From NCBI GenBank assembly GCA_003116975.1, contig BGKB01000107.1:124001-188000 (forward strand): a stretch of DNA of 64,000 nt, written 5' to 3'. The stretch comes from Aurantiochytrium sp. KH105 (Eukaryota; Sar; Bigyra; Thraustochytrida; Thraustochytriidae). This document shows, piece after piece, positions 27,501 to 35,486 of the stretch (its first letter is position 1; each line of letters starts with the position of its first letter). The translations under genes were made by a program, and so were the position numbers. The notes under the pieces are model-generated. The model did no database searches. It saw nothing but the letters and a program-made list of their open reading frames with translations, and was not told the DNA's origin.

Positions 27501-29101
27501 GAGCGCGACATCAGTTTATCGGAGGCGAGCAAAAAGATACCACGCCCTACACAGTCCCCTTGACGAAACCAGCTCACTTCCTCTCCGCTTGAATCGCGCA
27601 TGGCAAGAGTGCCCGACAGGACAATATACATGCCCTCGAGAGGCTTGCCGACCTCGCATACTGTTTCGCCAGGCCCGAATGATCGCGATGAAAGGATTTT
27701 GGCAAAGCGATCCAGACTTTCAGGGTCGACGTTGTGTAGAAAGGGAAAACGCTGCAACCAGTGCATGCGTTCCTCTTGACTCTGGCGCAAACGATTTCGT
27801 TGTGACACGCGCTGTGTGGCCTCTTGGAACTGGGCGCTATGAATTGCGAGCAAAAGAGTATCTCGCTTTGCTGAAACAGTCCACGAGTGTGGGGTGTTGA
27901 GTAGAACGCAGTGGGTTCCGAAAGCGCGTCCTGGTCCAAGCGTTCGCGAACTGTGTGAATTCAGGGCAGAAATTACGGAGGAACCAAAGCCAGTGTGAGA
28001 TCGACCATACTCTTTGTCCTCGACCGTCTCGATGGCGTTGAGAACATCGGATTTTGTGCCCGTGCGAGACGAAAAAGGACTTTCATCACTGCCGTGGCCT
28101 TCGCTTGTAATCCCCTTGCCTTCGGGACCGTGCGAGGTGGTGTATCTGGAGACAGTTGTGCCGCGCGTGGACATGGAACGCTGAGAGGCCCCGGAGCGTT
28201 CTTCGATGCTTGTTGCCTGTCTGCCCAAGGTATTCATGCGTCGAATGCTGAACATGCCACGGAAGATGCCTCTGCGTGCGTTGATGTCCGTACCACCGTT
28301 AGAATCCTCAGTATCATCGCCCTCGGCCCTCGAGTCGTCATCTTCGTCGTCGCTTTTGTCAATGCGAAGGGTCTCAGCTTGGCGATCACGCGATTTGCGA
28401 TCGCGAGGTCTTCGATGTCGTCGCCGCCGCTGCCGCCGCTGCTGCTGCTGCTCCCTCTCGCGTTGGCTTCGGTCGTTCTCTTCTTCCGCGGCGCCAGAAC
28501 GCGAGTCGGAGTCGGACTCCGAAGAATCCGAGGACGACGACAAGGAGGAGGCGTCGGAAGACAAGGAGGAGTCACCATCATCAGCACCCTCTTGGCCTGC
28601 GTCTGCAGCGATGAGCGTATGGAATCTAGAGACTACGGCTGCTTGGTCTTGACCACGATGCGCGCGGTGTCGCGTTCTTGAAGAGTCGTCTTTGACAGCT
28701 GTGACAGCACCTTTGACTACGACAAACATGACTTGACCAATGGCACCCTTTTCGAGAATCTTATCACCGCGCTTGACAAAGAGAACCGAGGCCTCGTTAA
28801 AAAGCTCTCCTACGAGTTCATCGTTGGCTTTGGAGAAAAGATTTGAGATCTTTAACGCGGTCTTGAACTGTCTGCGGGCCTCTTGCCCAGATACCTCCTT
28901 GAGCTTTTGCAGAGACCTTTGCTGGCCGTCGGAGAGGGTTTCTTGTCCCTGCCGAGATACAATCTTGGAACTGAGCTCGAGTCCATTGGAGACGCGGCGT
29001 TCCCACATGGCCTGGTCGCCCTCGGGCTCTTCATCATTGCTCCTGGAGATTCCCGTGCCCATGATGACGTTTCGCTTGCGAACGTGTACAACCCTTTGCA
29101 A
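24557..29101 (-). CDS. Protein kinase with three cNMP-binding-like domains (PKG-like, degenerate)
   Basis: 1514 residues. Three cyclic-nucleotide-binding-like domains precede an AGC-like kinase. CNB1 (about 84-135 and 390-425) is split by a ~250-residue Ser/Asp/Arg-rich insertion. CNB2 is about 455-575 and CNB3 about 650-820. None keeps a canonical phosphate cassette (FGE...PRAAT type): CNB1 has AFGTHCVLLNTPHSWTV, CNB3 has TFGEDCLDQQPDGVHML. The kinase (about 895-1300) has a VVKS lysine, HRDIKTVN (about 1035), ADFGYSK (about 1056) and GSPRFMAPEQ (about 1075), but no Gly-x-Gly-x-x-Gly loop where VVSWLHKTWTTNVFLAM stands. A Ser/Arg-rich insertion interrupts the C-lobe. Overall order matches PKG; cyclic nucleotide control is doubtful. 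The Met at residue 14 is an alternative start. Confidence 0.82.
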   Translation of the reverse strand: MQRVVHVRKRNVIMGTGISRSNDEEPEGDQAMWERRVSNGLELSSKIVSRQGQETLSDGQQRSLQKLKEVSGQEARRQFKTALKISNLFSKANDELVGELFNEASVLFVKRGDKILEKGAIGQVMFVVVKGAVTAVKDDSSRTRHRAHRGQDQAAVVSRFHTLIAADAGQEGADDGDSSLSSDASSLSSSSDSSESDSDSRSGAAEEENDRSQREREQQQQRRQRRRRHRRPRDRKSRDRQAETLRIDKSDDEDDDSRAEGDDTEDSNGGTDINARRGIFRGMFSIRRMNTLGRQATSIEERSGASQRSMSTRGTTVSRYTTSHGPEGKGITSEGHGSDESPFSSRTGTKSDVLNAIETVEDKEYGRSHTGFGSSVISALNSHSSRTLGPGRAFGTHCVLLNTPHSWTVSAKRDTLLLAIHSAQFQEATQRVSQRNRLRQSQEERMHWLQRFPFLHNVDPESLDRFAKILSSRSFGPGETVCEVGKPLEGMYIVLSGTLAMRDSSGEEVSWFRQGDCVGRGIFLLASDKLMSRSKTVALRNGLEVCVSGEEHVECLFLDWQEILFLSQSSTASSSALEDMLESKDTDDSHSGTRMGKVGQTGAYIDDDEQDESSFGSYGEEEDEMERRSRKSSTAQKRSLVEVGAEVSDSLARDMLQSCSLFGLLSIAEIGALVDNFELCFAADNEVILSEGDSTSVDDALYMVLHGVVELSGQASSLPESGPFHGSLSRESSREMSWRASLAVRRDRSQHGLSFDSMDGASSPLSMPLVHETETVLLLDGDTFGEDCLDQQPDGVHMLTCRARGAVVCARFSRKLLKKEGVLDKIRRIYVGEPQQPASEKRKSSVSSAGGRRRVWRRLAAMSLANSFSMSDRFLLLHELLEFESGDDGTMQARRRSLKQTINKSNLKVVSWLHKTWTTNVFLAMHTPTIQLCVVKSTNVDHAYKAGMGQYVLAEQTILSQLESPFIIKLLSAWTEEPAEFVALEPALAGSLEHRLSLLPDEQRGEFGGMPFEMCRFFAAGISLGLKHLYELRIVHRDIKTVNILVDHHGYPKLADFGYSKALQHRTSRTSTFVGSPRFMAPEQAALASGNSSGYGLGVDWWAFGCVMYKLATGVDCFSGEDAEHEVVPPLKRSSTRTWRQSVNIRGAAGSNEGTLSGGGAREAAPTKSKKKHGSQPESFTSILSAVLNFGDRHHSHSSPMERRNDRCLVILSDPRLNALDPASTKAWRRLSGFIAELLHPDAKLRLGANHWGPRSALQHSFFQEVREKDLDALDFDALFSRQIQSPLHLHQDSLIVDTEHLRSMHRRIRHELKQERKKRRGPSMQVLKEDDEMSRVGDSARINRRVRLRALHTGGKAKLLCSTTSMSDGDDDDDDDLDDDREGIPKRPSGSGAAGMSLLTATEKMQSHSVQTLQTVASEMEEIEQFELDAARHHVSTVEEVVRRCLETVDIGGSQQRLREETKLQNRRRAKILDLKRRTQVSGSIGAAILYRAISAEEHHRQSISHDEGAPLI

Positions 29102-30773
29102 TATTCGATGGACGCGCTGCTTCTCTCACAACGTAGCAGCGTGGCGTGACGAAGATAGCAGCGTGTCGTGAACCGTGGGAGCAAGGCGCGGGCCGAGAAG
29201 GTTGGTGTTCGTTTCCCTTTCCCAAGCTCCCCGAAGTTTCCCAGAACAGCTTTCTTCGCCCTTGCCGCGCCTGCACAGAATCTCGCTCAGCCGGTCACCT
29301 TCGCGCGGCGCGTCTGCTCCCCTTCCCCCCTCCCCCCTGCACGCCCGCGCGCCTGGCGCCGCCCGCCCGCTCGCGCGCGCGCGTCTGGCGCGGTCGAAGG
29401 ACGCCCAGCGATCGATTTTCAAACGCAAGCCCGCCGAGACCAGACCAGACGAGACGAAACGAGACCAATCGAGCCAGCGCCCTCGCGCCTCTGCCGCGCG
29501 CGCGCGCCCGCCCGCCCGCCCGCCCGCGCCCGCCTGCCTGCCTGCGCCGGTCTGCGGCCCGCCTCGCGCCGCGCCGCGCCCGGNCCTGCCTGCGCCGGTC
29601 TGCGGCCCGCCTCGCGCCGCGCCGCGCTCGGGCTCTGCGCGAGCTCGTGCGCGCCCCCGCCCGCGTCGCTGTTCGCGCTCTGCTGCGCGGACTCGCCGCC
29701 TGCCCCCCGCGCGCCGCACGTGCACGAGGCAGGCCTGACGCGGGCAGGCTGCAGGCGCACGTGCCGCCGCACACCCTGCCCGCCTCCCCCCCGCGCGTAT
29801 CCCGGCCTCCCTCCCGCCGCGCGCCGCTCCCGCTCCGGCGCGCGAGCCCGCGGCCGCGGGGCCGCGCGGAGACCTGCCGCCCGCGCGGCCGGCGTCGGCG
29901 CGCGCGCTGCGCTGCGCTGCGCTCGGGAAGAGGCCGCGGCCGCGCGGAGGGGCCGACCCGGCCGGGCGCCGCCGCGGCGACCCGGGAATCCGGGCCGGTC
30001 GCGGGAGAAGTACCGGAGGTCCGGGAGAATCGGGGTACCCTGCCTGCCCGGATCGGGGGCCCCGGCCAGCGAGGCGAAGGCGCGAGACAAAAGCGCAAAG
30101 GCGAGAGCGGCGGCGCTATGGGCGTGGAGTACCCTCGGGGCGTGAGTTGACTTGGCCTGGGGCGAGACGCGCTCGGCGGAGACGGAGCTGGCTGGGGCTC
30201 GGGCCCGGGAGGCAGGGAGAGCAGATTCGCCCGCACGCGAGCTGCGGCGGCGCCGCGTGCTGCGGAAGAAGAGCGTTGCGCGAAGGCGGAGTCCGAGAGG
30301 GGGCCGCGACGCAGCGCACCAGCCAGCCAGCAACCGCCGCAGACGCTGCTCGAGCGAGCGAGGCCGAGGCCGAGGCCGAGGGCAGAAGCCAGGGGGGATA
30401 GCGAGGCGAGACGACGCGAGAAACGTCACAGCAACACAGCGGAGCGATTCGTGTGGTCGCGCAGTTTAGTTTGTTGAGAGAGTTGTGACTGACTGACGTT
30501 TGCTTGTCCATATCTTTTCGTCGCGGGACAACTCTACGGGATATTTGCGTGGTTCCGTGCGGTACTGGTGACACGACGCGACGTATCGCGATAATACACA
30601 GTGGACCTCGTCCAAGTTCAAGAAAGTGGTCGTGGTCGAAGAGCCGAGCAGGTCGCTCTTCGGACCCGAACCTAGTGCCGTCACAACTTGGCAGCTCGCT
30701 GTCGTCATCTTGGCAGCCGTGATTCTCTCGTGGGTTGCCACCGGAGAGCAAGGAGCAGGCACTGTTTAATATT
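29102..30773. promoter_or_regulatory. Extremely GC-rich divergent promoter region with one N
   Basis: 1.67 kb between the PKG-like gene and LSm8. From about 29300 to 30100 the sequence is almost pure C/G with CG alternation. Both strands show long open frames, as expected from composition alone. A ~43-bp unit (CCTGCCTGCGCCGGTCTGCG onward) occurs twice around the N at 29584. AGCCAGCCAG occurs at about 30320-30330 and GAGGCC repeats near 30360. I see no supported gene. Confidence 0.55.
29535..29627. repeat. ~43-bp direct duplication flanking a single N
   Basis: The unit beginning CCTGCCTGCGCCGG and ending GCGCCGCGCCGCGC appears immediately before and after the N at 29584. Either a true tandem repeat or an assembly join. 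Confidence 0.75.
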
Positions 30774-31064
30774 ATGGCAGGATATTTGAAAGAGCTCATC
30801 GGCACCAAAGTATCCATAATCGCCAACGACGGCCGTCACTACATCGGTACTCTTCACGGCCTGGACTTGCGCACGAACTTAATTGTCACCGATTGCGTCG
30901 AACGCATTTATTCGGAAGACGAGGGCTGCGAGGTTGCCCCATATGGGCTTCTCGTTCTTCGCGGCGATAATGTCGCGCTGATTGGCGAGCTTGACGAAGA
31001 CGTCGAAGCGCGGACAGACCTTGAGACCGTGCGGGCGGCGCCTCTCAAGCCCATTGTGCACTAA
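30774..31064 (+). CDS. LSM8: U6 snRNA-associated Sm-like protein LSm8
   Basis: 96 residues, the usual family size. Starts MAGYLKELIGTKVSIIANDG and contains the Sm1 motif (RHYIGTLHGLDLRTNLIVTD) and Sm2 motif (GLLVLRGDNVALIGELDE), followed by the LSm8-type tail LETVRAAPLKPIVH. LSm8 defines the nuclear LSm2-8 ring, which binds the 3' oligo-U of U6 snRNA for splicing. The frame opens to a Met at 30735, but the Met at 30774 aligns with the family start. Its presence fits an organism that keeps splicing despite few introns here. Confidence 0.93.
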   Translation: MAGYLKELIGTKVSIIANDGRHYIGTLHGLDLRTNLIVTDCVERIYSEDEGCEVAPYGLLVLRGDNVALIGELDEDVEARTDLETVRAAPLKPIVH

Positions 31065-31613
31065 CGAAATGATCTTTGCCTCAATTCTTTTTCCTATGTG
31101 GTGTGTGATGACTTGAATCTCTTGCGTCTTTCGACTAAAATACTCTGTTGTCTTTGCTTTTGATGTTTTGGGGGGTCAAGCGCAACCCTTTTTTCGCACT
31201 ATGCACTGCACCAACGTTGATACATATGGAGAGGCAGCGAATGCAATTTCCAAAAGAGATATCTAGGAGTTCACATCTGGATTTTGCCAAGCACATGCTT
31301 TGCTTTGATAAAATACATCTCACACGGGACTTGCTGAGCGCAAAAAGAGAACCTACTGAAGGAAAGATCGGTTCCATCGCGATACAGCTTTTTTTAAAGT
31401 TAGAAGTGATTGCCACAAAAGACAAGGGTTCAAAGACACTGTGTTTCGACCCTAAAGAATGAAGTGGCGGCCCATGTCATCGCGAGAAGGCCTTCCGTAA
31501 TGGGTGGACCACATCATCGACGGCATCCCCAAGACAGTCAATCTAAGCGATTGACATCGCGAATGAAGCTTTTCCCTTTTTCTTTTTCTTTTTTCATTGA
31601 AATAAAAATGCGC
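31065..31613. other. Convergent spacer, no supported gene
   Basis: Tail-to-tail between LSm8 and taxilin, less GC-rich than neighbours. A 104-codon frame at 31148-31462 (plus) has no recognisable domain and atypical composition, so I leave it as spacer. Confidence 0.5.
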
Positions 31614-32942
31614 CTAGTTTGCAGCCTGGTTTTGATCCCGGGCATCGAGCTGTTCCTTGAGCGAACGCGCAAGAGCCTTGAGCTTGTCGAGCTGCGCGCT
31701 CTGCTTCGAGGCCTGAGCGGTGAGACGCTTCGTCTCGGTCTTGTGCGTTTCCTGCAGCGTCAAGTAGCGATCGCGCAGTTGTTTGTTCTCCTCGGTGATC
31801 TTGGCTTTGTTCTGCAAGAGACCCTTCATCTCTTGACGCATGCTCTTGAGCGCCTTGTCAGTTTCGCCAACGGTGCTGTGCAATTTGCCGAACATGCTTT
31901 GCGAAGACTCAAGCGATGCTTTGAGCGACTTGTTCTCCTCAAGCAAAGTCTCTTGCAGCTGCGCGCGCAGCTGAAACTCTTTCAGTCTGCCCTCGGTGAT
32001 TTGCTGCTGCTGCTTTGCCTTGGCCTCGCTTAGCTGAAGCTCAATGCTCTTGGCCTCGAGCTGCCGCGCGTGGTGCTCCTCCACGAGCTTGAGACGCGCG
32101 CTTGCGTCCTCGAGAGCCTTGTGCAGCTGGCCATTGATCTTCTCCATCTCGCCATTGGACTCGATCTTCTTGCTCAAGCTGTCGAGAGCGCTCTGAAAGT
32201 CTGCATTTGATTGCTTGCGAAGCTCTTCTTGTTTGGCGTTGGCAGACTCACTCTTCGCAATTATGTCTTTGTTGCGGGCCTGTAGCTCACGGCAGAGCGC
32301 CTCGTAGCGATCCTTGAGCTTGATCGTCTTCGCGAGCTCGCTCTCACTCAATTCCAGCCGATTTTCAAGCAGCGAGGTGTAGGTTTTGAGTCCATTTTGC
32401 TGCATTAAAGCTTCTGCGTGCGCCTCGCGCAGAGACCTGAGGCGCTTCTCTACGGGGATCGAGGTGTTCTCGGTCAATTGCTTTAGCGTCTGCTGTTGGG
32501 CCGGCGTGAGCCCATGCTGCGCGGGTCCCTTCTTTTTCTTCTGTTTTTTCTTGTCCGTCTTCTTGGCGCCCTTTCCGTTTGCCTTGTTTGTCGTGGCTAC
32601 CGGGTTCTCTTTCTTCGTCTTGTCGTCTTCGACCTCGTCCTCGACCTCGACCTCGACCTGGCTGGCATTCTCCTCTTTCACGTCTTGCGCTGGCGGCAGC
32701 TCCACGGTCTGCTCCGCAGGCTCGCTCTTCGTTTGCTGCGTCTCGCTTTCGTGCCCTTCGTCCACGGCTCCGGCTTCAGACTCCACGTCTGTTTCGCCAT
32801 CCACCGCTGCTTCGATGCTGACCTCCACGGCGTCCTCCTCCACGTCGGTGGCCTCATCCTCGGTGGCCACATACGTCGCGTCCAGGTCGCCGCTCACCGC
32901 GGACTTGGGGCTCGCCATGGCGTCCATGCCGGCAACAACCAA
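31614..32942 (-). CDS. Taxilin family coiled-coil protein
   Basis: 442 residues. The N-terminal 140 are acidic then Lys-rich (KKTDKKKQKKKKG). The remainder is one long coiled coil carrying taxilin hallmarks: KDRYEALCRELQARNK (about 211-226), KQSNADFQSALDSLSKKI, and QSMFGKLHSTVGETDKALKSMRQEMKGL near the C-terminus. Taxilins bind syntaxins and are linked to vesicle traffic and microtubule or centrosome functions. The start may be any of the Mets at residues 1, 6 or 9. Head-to-head with the MYST acetyltransferase. Family call good; subtype not assignable. Confidence 0.8.
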   Translation of the reverse strand: MVVAGMDAMASPKSAVSGDLDATYVATEDEATDVEEDAVEVSIEAAVDGETDVESEAGAVDEGHESETQQTKSEPAEQTVELPPAQDVKEENASQVEVEVEDEVEDDKTKKENPVATTNKANGKGAKKTDKKKQKKKKGPAQHGLTPAQQQTLKQLTENTSIPVEKRLRSLREAHAEALMQQNGLKTYTSLLENRLELSESELAKTIKLKDRYEALCRELQARNKDIIAKSESANAKQEELRKQSNADFQSALDSLSKKIESNGEMEKINGQLHKALEDASARLKLVEEHHARQLEAKSIELQLSEAKAKQQQQITEGRLKEFQLRAQLQETLLEENKSLKASLESSQSMFGKLHSTVGETDKALKSMRQEMKGLLQNKAKITEENKQLRDRYLTLQETHKTETKRLTAQASKQSAQLDKLKALARSLKEQLDARDQNQAAN

Positions 32943-33266
32943 AGCGCCGCCGTCTTCAGGCTCGTCGAGTCAGGTCTGCTCGACCACTGCCTCCCCGCTT
33001 GCGTGCTCGGCGGCGCGCACAGGTCCGCAGCGCGTCGGGGTCGTCGCGCGTCTCCGCGTCCAGGTTTGTCGGCCTCGTCAACGGCCTCGCTGGGCGAGGA
33101 GAGCGAGTGTTTTTGCGGTTTGTGCGTCGGGTTCGTTTGCAGAAATCGGCCGTGCGCCAGAGCCCTGAGCGACGGCGTCCTGCCTCGCCGCGCCCCGCCC
33201 GCGCCCGCGCGCGTCTTGGCGTCGCGCGCCCGCGCTCCGTCCAGCGCGCGCCCGGAGGGCCCCAGC
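32943..33266. promoter_or_regulatory. Shared divergent promoter, taxilin / MYST HAT
   Basis: 324 bp of GC-rich sequence between two start codons. The plus-strand frame is open through it back to 32496, overlapping taxilin antisense, which I treat as composition effect. No named motif seen. Confidence 0.5.
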
Positions 33267-34712
33267 ATGCCCGGCCAGAAGTCGAAGCGGCGCGGCGCCG
33301 ACGAGGCTGCCGCGGGCTCCAAGAAGCGCAAGGGCGACGGCGCCGCGAGCAAGAGCAGCAAGGCGAACAGCAGCGGCAACAACAGCAACAGCAAGAATGG
33401 CGGTGGGGCCAGTAGCAAAGGCGCGGCAAACAAGAATGCCAAGAGCAAGACGGCGGCGGACGAAGCCGAGACGGGCAACTGGGAAGACATGCGCGACGAG
33501 GACGGCACCTTCAAGGTAGGCGCCAAGATCTTTTGCCCATACCGCAAGGACGGGTCGTATCGGCCATGCATCGTCATTGATGTGCAGCACAATTCAGACG
33601 GGTCCGTCAAGTACTATGTACATTACGTGGAATTCAATCGCCGGATGGATACCTGGATTCCCGGCCCCGACGCCATGGACCACGACCCGACGGGACGCAC
33701 GCGGCGACAGGACGTGGTCGAGTTTGTCGAGGAAGAGTACGGTGGGAGTAACGGAATGGACCCAGACAGTATCCGCGAACACGAGGAAATCACCAAGGTG
33801 AAAAATGTCAATCGCATCGAACTTGGGCGAAACATTATCGAGACGTGGTATTTCTCCCCAATCCCACGCGAGTTCTTCCCCGAGGGCTCAGTGGATGTCC
33901 TCTACGTGAGCGAGTTCACGCTAGACATGTACAGGCACAAGTCGGAACTCGAGCGTCACTACCGGCGGTGCAAGATTCGTCACCCGCCAGGCGACGAGAT
34001 TTATCGCGACGACGAGAACAAACTTTCCATGTTCGAAGTCGACGGCGCCAAGTCCAAGATCTATTCGCAAAATCTGAGCTACTTGGCCAAGTTCTTTCTC
34101 GATCACAAGACGCTTCACTGGGATGTGGATCCCTTTCTCTTTTACGTTCTCTGCGAGTACGACGAAAAGGGATACCATCCGGTAGGGTACTACAGCAAGG
34201 AAAAGTATAGCGAGCAAGGCTACAATCTCGCGTGCATCCTCACTCTCCCTCCCTACCAGCGCAAGGGCTACGGCAAATTTCTCATTTCATTTTCATACGA
34301 GTTATCCAAAAAGGAAGAAAAGGTGGGATCCCCGGAAAAGCCCCTCAGTGACCTTGGGCAGCTTTCGTACCGCTCATACTGGTGTCACGCCGTGCTCGAG
34401 GCCCTGCTCGAAATGAACAATGAGGCCATCTCGGTCATTGATATCACCAAGCACACGTCAATTAAGACCGAGGACGTGGTTCTTGCGCTCAAATTTCTCG
34501 GCCTCACTAAATGTGTCAACGGTCGCCACGTGATCTGCGTCGACGAGAACTTTTTACGCGAAAAGCTGAAAAAGTTTCCGCTCAAAGGCGTGCGCGTTGA
34601 CCCAGAGCGCCTGCACTGGGCACCACTGAAAGTCGACGTCAAACGAGACAAGTGGTCCATCAAGGCCAAGCGCAAGGCCGAGCCAGCCTCTTTCCAGCCG
34701 CAGTTCTCCTGA
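33267..34712 (+). CDS. ESA1: MYST-family histone acetyltransferase (Esa1/Tip60/MOF-like)
   Basis: 481 residues from the Met at 33267 (MPGQKSKRRGADE). Residues 1-70 are a Lys/Asn/Ser-rich tail. About 81-138 is a chromo-barrel (FKVGAKIFCPYRKDG..., HYVEFNRRMDTWIPG). About 180-470 is the MYST domain: HPPGDEIYRDD, DHKTLHWDVDPFLFY, catalytic Cys323 (NLACILTLPPY), the acetyl-CoA loop QRKGYG (331-336) and general base Glu357 (GSPEKPLSDLG). The zinc-finger position reads LYVSEFTLDMY, with Ser and Thr where Cys-x2-Cys stands in many members; yeast Esa1 is also degenerate there. Predicted nuclear H4/H2A acetyltransferase of a NuA4-like complex. Converges on the gene at 34817. Confidence 0.93.
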   Translation: MPGQKSKRRGADEAAAGSKKRKGDGAASKSSKANSSGNNSNSKNGGGASSKGAANKNAKSKTAADEAETGNWEDMRDEDGTFKVGAKIFCPYRKDGSYRPCIVIDVQHNSDGSVKYYVHYVEFNRRMDTWIPGPDAMDHDPTGRTRRQDVVEFVEEEYGGSNGMDPDSIREHEEITKVKNVNRIELGRNIIETWYFSPIPREFFPEGSVDVLYVSEFTLDMYRHKSELERHYRRCKIRHPPGDEIYRDDENKLSMFEVDGAKSKIYSQNLSYLAKFFLDHKTLHWDVDPFLFYVLCEYDEKGYHPVGYYSKEKYSEQGYNLACILTLPPYQRKGYGKFLISFSYELSKKEEKVGSPEKPLSDLGQLSYRSYWCHAVLEALLEMNNEAISVIDITKHTSIKTEDVVLALKFLGLTKCVNGRHVICVDENFLREKLKKFPLKGVRVDPERLHWAPLKVDVKRDKWSIKAKRKAEPASFQPQFS

Positions 34713-34816
34713 ATAGTTACAATTTCAACGAACGTATGACGTCCTTGGCTCGCAAGCAAGTCTCCAACAAGACGCTTTCCGTGCTCATATCTCGAATTTT
34801 CGACCTTGAAAAAAGT

Positions 34817-35275
34817 TCATGACAGCTCGGCGGTTCTTCTTTTGTGGCTTGCCTTATGCGAGACCCTGATCGCTTGGACGGCAGGGCGCGCCTGCGGTCT
34901 GCTCGCGCCGGCGACCCGCGTCTGCTCGTCGAGACGAGCCTCTTCTTGCCGACGCACCGCGTCTTGAGCCTTGGAGGCCTCAATTGCGGCGCGTGCAGCT
35001 TCAGCTCTGGCCCGAAGGGCCGCGGCGCGCGCGTCTACGGCACGCATGCGCTCTGCGAGCCTGCGGACGCGGTCCTCGTACACCGGACAGCGCGCTAAAG
35101 TCTCTTCCACGCGTTGCAGCATCGAAACGTCGCGCGCCACGGCAAGATCTGCGCGGCAGTTCGAGGCGTCGCGCAGCACCGCTAGCTGCTGCGCGCCGAG
35201 AGTCTCTGTTCGCGCCTGCAGCGCAGCCAGCCGCGTTTGGAGCCCGCGTGCCACAGCATCCCCGGCGCTCTCCAT
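34817..35275 (-). CDS. Small hypothetical coiled-coil protein (152 aa)
   Basis: Mostly alpha-helical, Ala/Arg/Glu/Leu-rich. Helices span about 10-120 (LQTRLAALQARTETLGAQQ, YEDRVRRLAERMRAVDARA), with a basic C-terminal tail. Size and texture recall small BLOC-1/BORC-type subunits, but no diagnostic motif lets me name one. Starts at 35275 (MESAGDAVARG). It is 104 bp from the MYST stop and tandem with the 1008-residue coiled-coil gene upstream on the same strand. Confidence 0.6.
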   Translation of the reverse strand: MESAGDAVARGLQTRLAALQARTETLGAQQLAVLRDASNCRADLAVARDVSMLQRVEETLARCPVYEDRVRRLAERMRAVDARAAALRARAEAARAAIEASKAQDAVRRQEEARLDEQTRVAGASRPQARPAVQAIRVSHKASHKRRTAELS

Positions 35276-35354
35276 CGTTTACGAGTTTGATCTGATCTGA
35301 TCTGCAACTTGGCAGGGCTTGGCAGGCCAAAACTGGAACATTGGATAAACAGCC

Positions 35355-35377
35355 TCGATCGATCGATCGATCGATCA
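35355..35377. repeat. (GATC)n short tandem repeat
   Basis: About five copies of CGAT in the spacer upstream of the 152-aa gene, with a nearby TGATC run at 35288-35303. Confidence 0.9.
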
Positions 35378-35486
35378 TGCACTCGTGTTTGTGAGCCAGT
35401 GCGCCGCGGCACGCAAGCATAATAAACCTCTTTGCAGTTCGGTCGTCCAAATTCTTGAGACAGATTTGCCATTTTTACGTCTCTGG

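Noticed and set aside
29126-30429. Several 190-340 codon frames on both strands
   Set aside because: GC composition alone removes stop codons here; frames overlap on both strands, cross an N, and encode only Arg/Ala/Pro/Gly strings.
31148-31462. 104-codon plus-strand frame after LSm8
   Set aside because: No recognisable domain, less GC than coding neighbours, and it sits in a tail-to-tail spacer.
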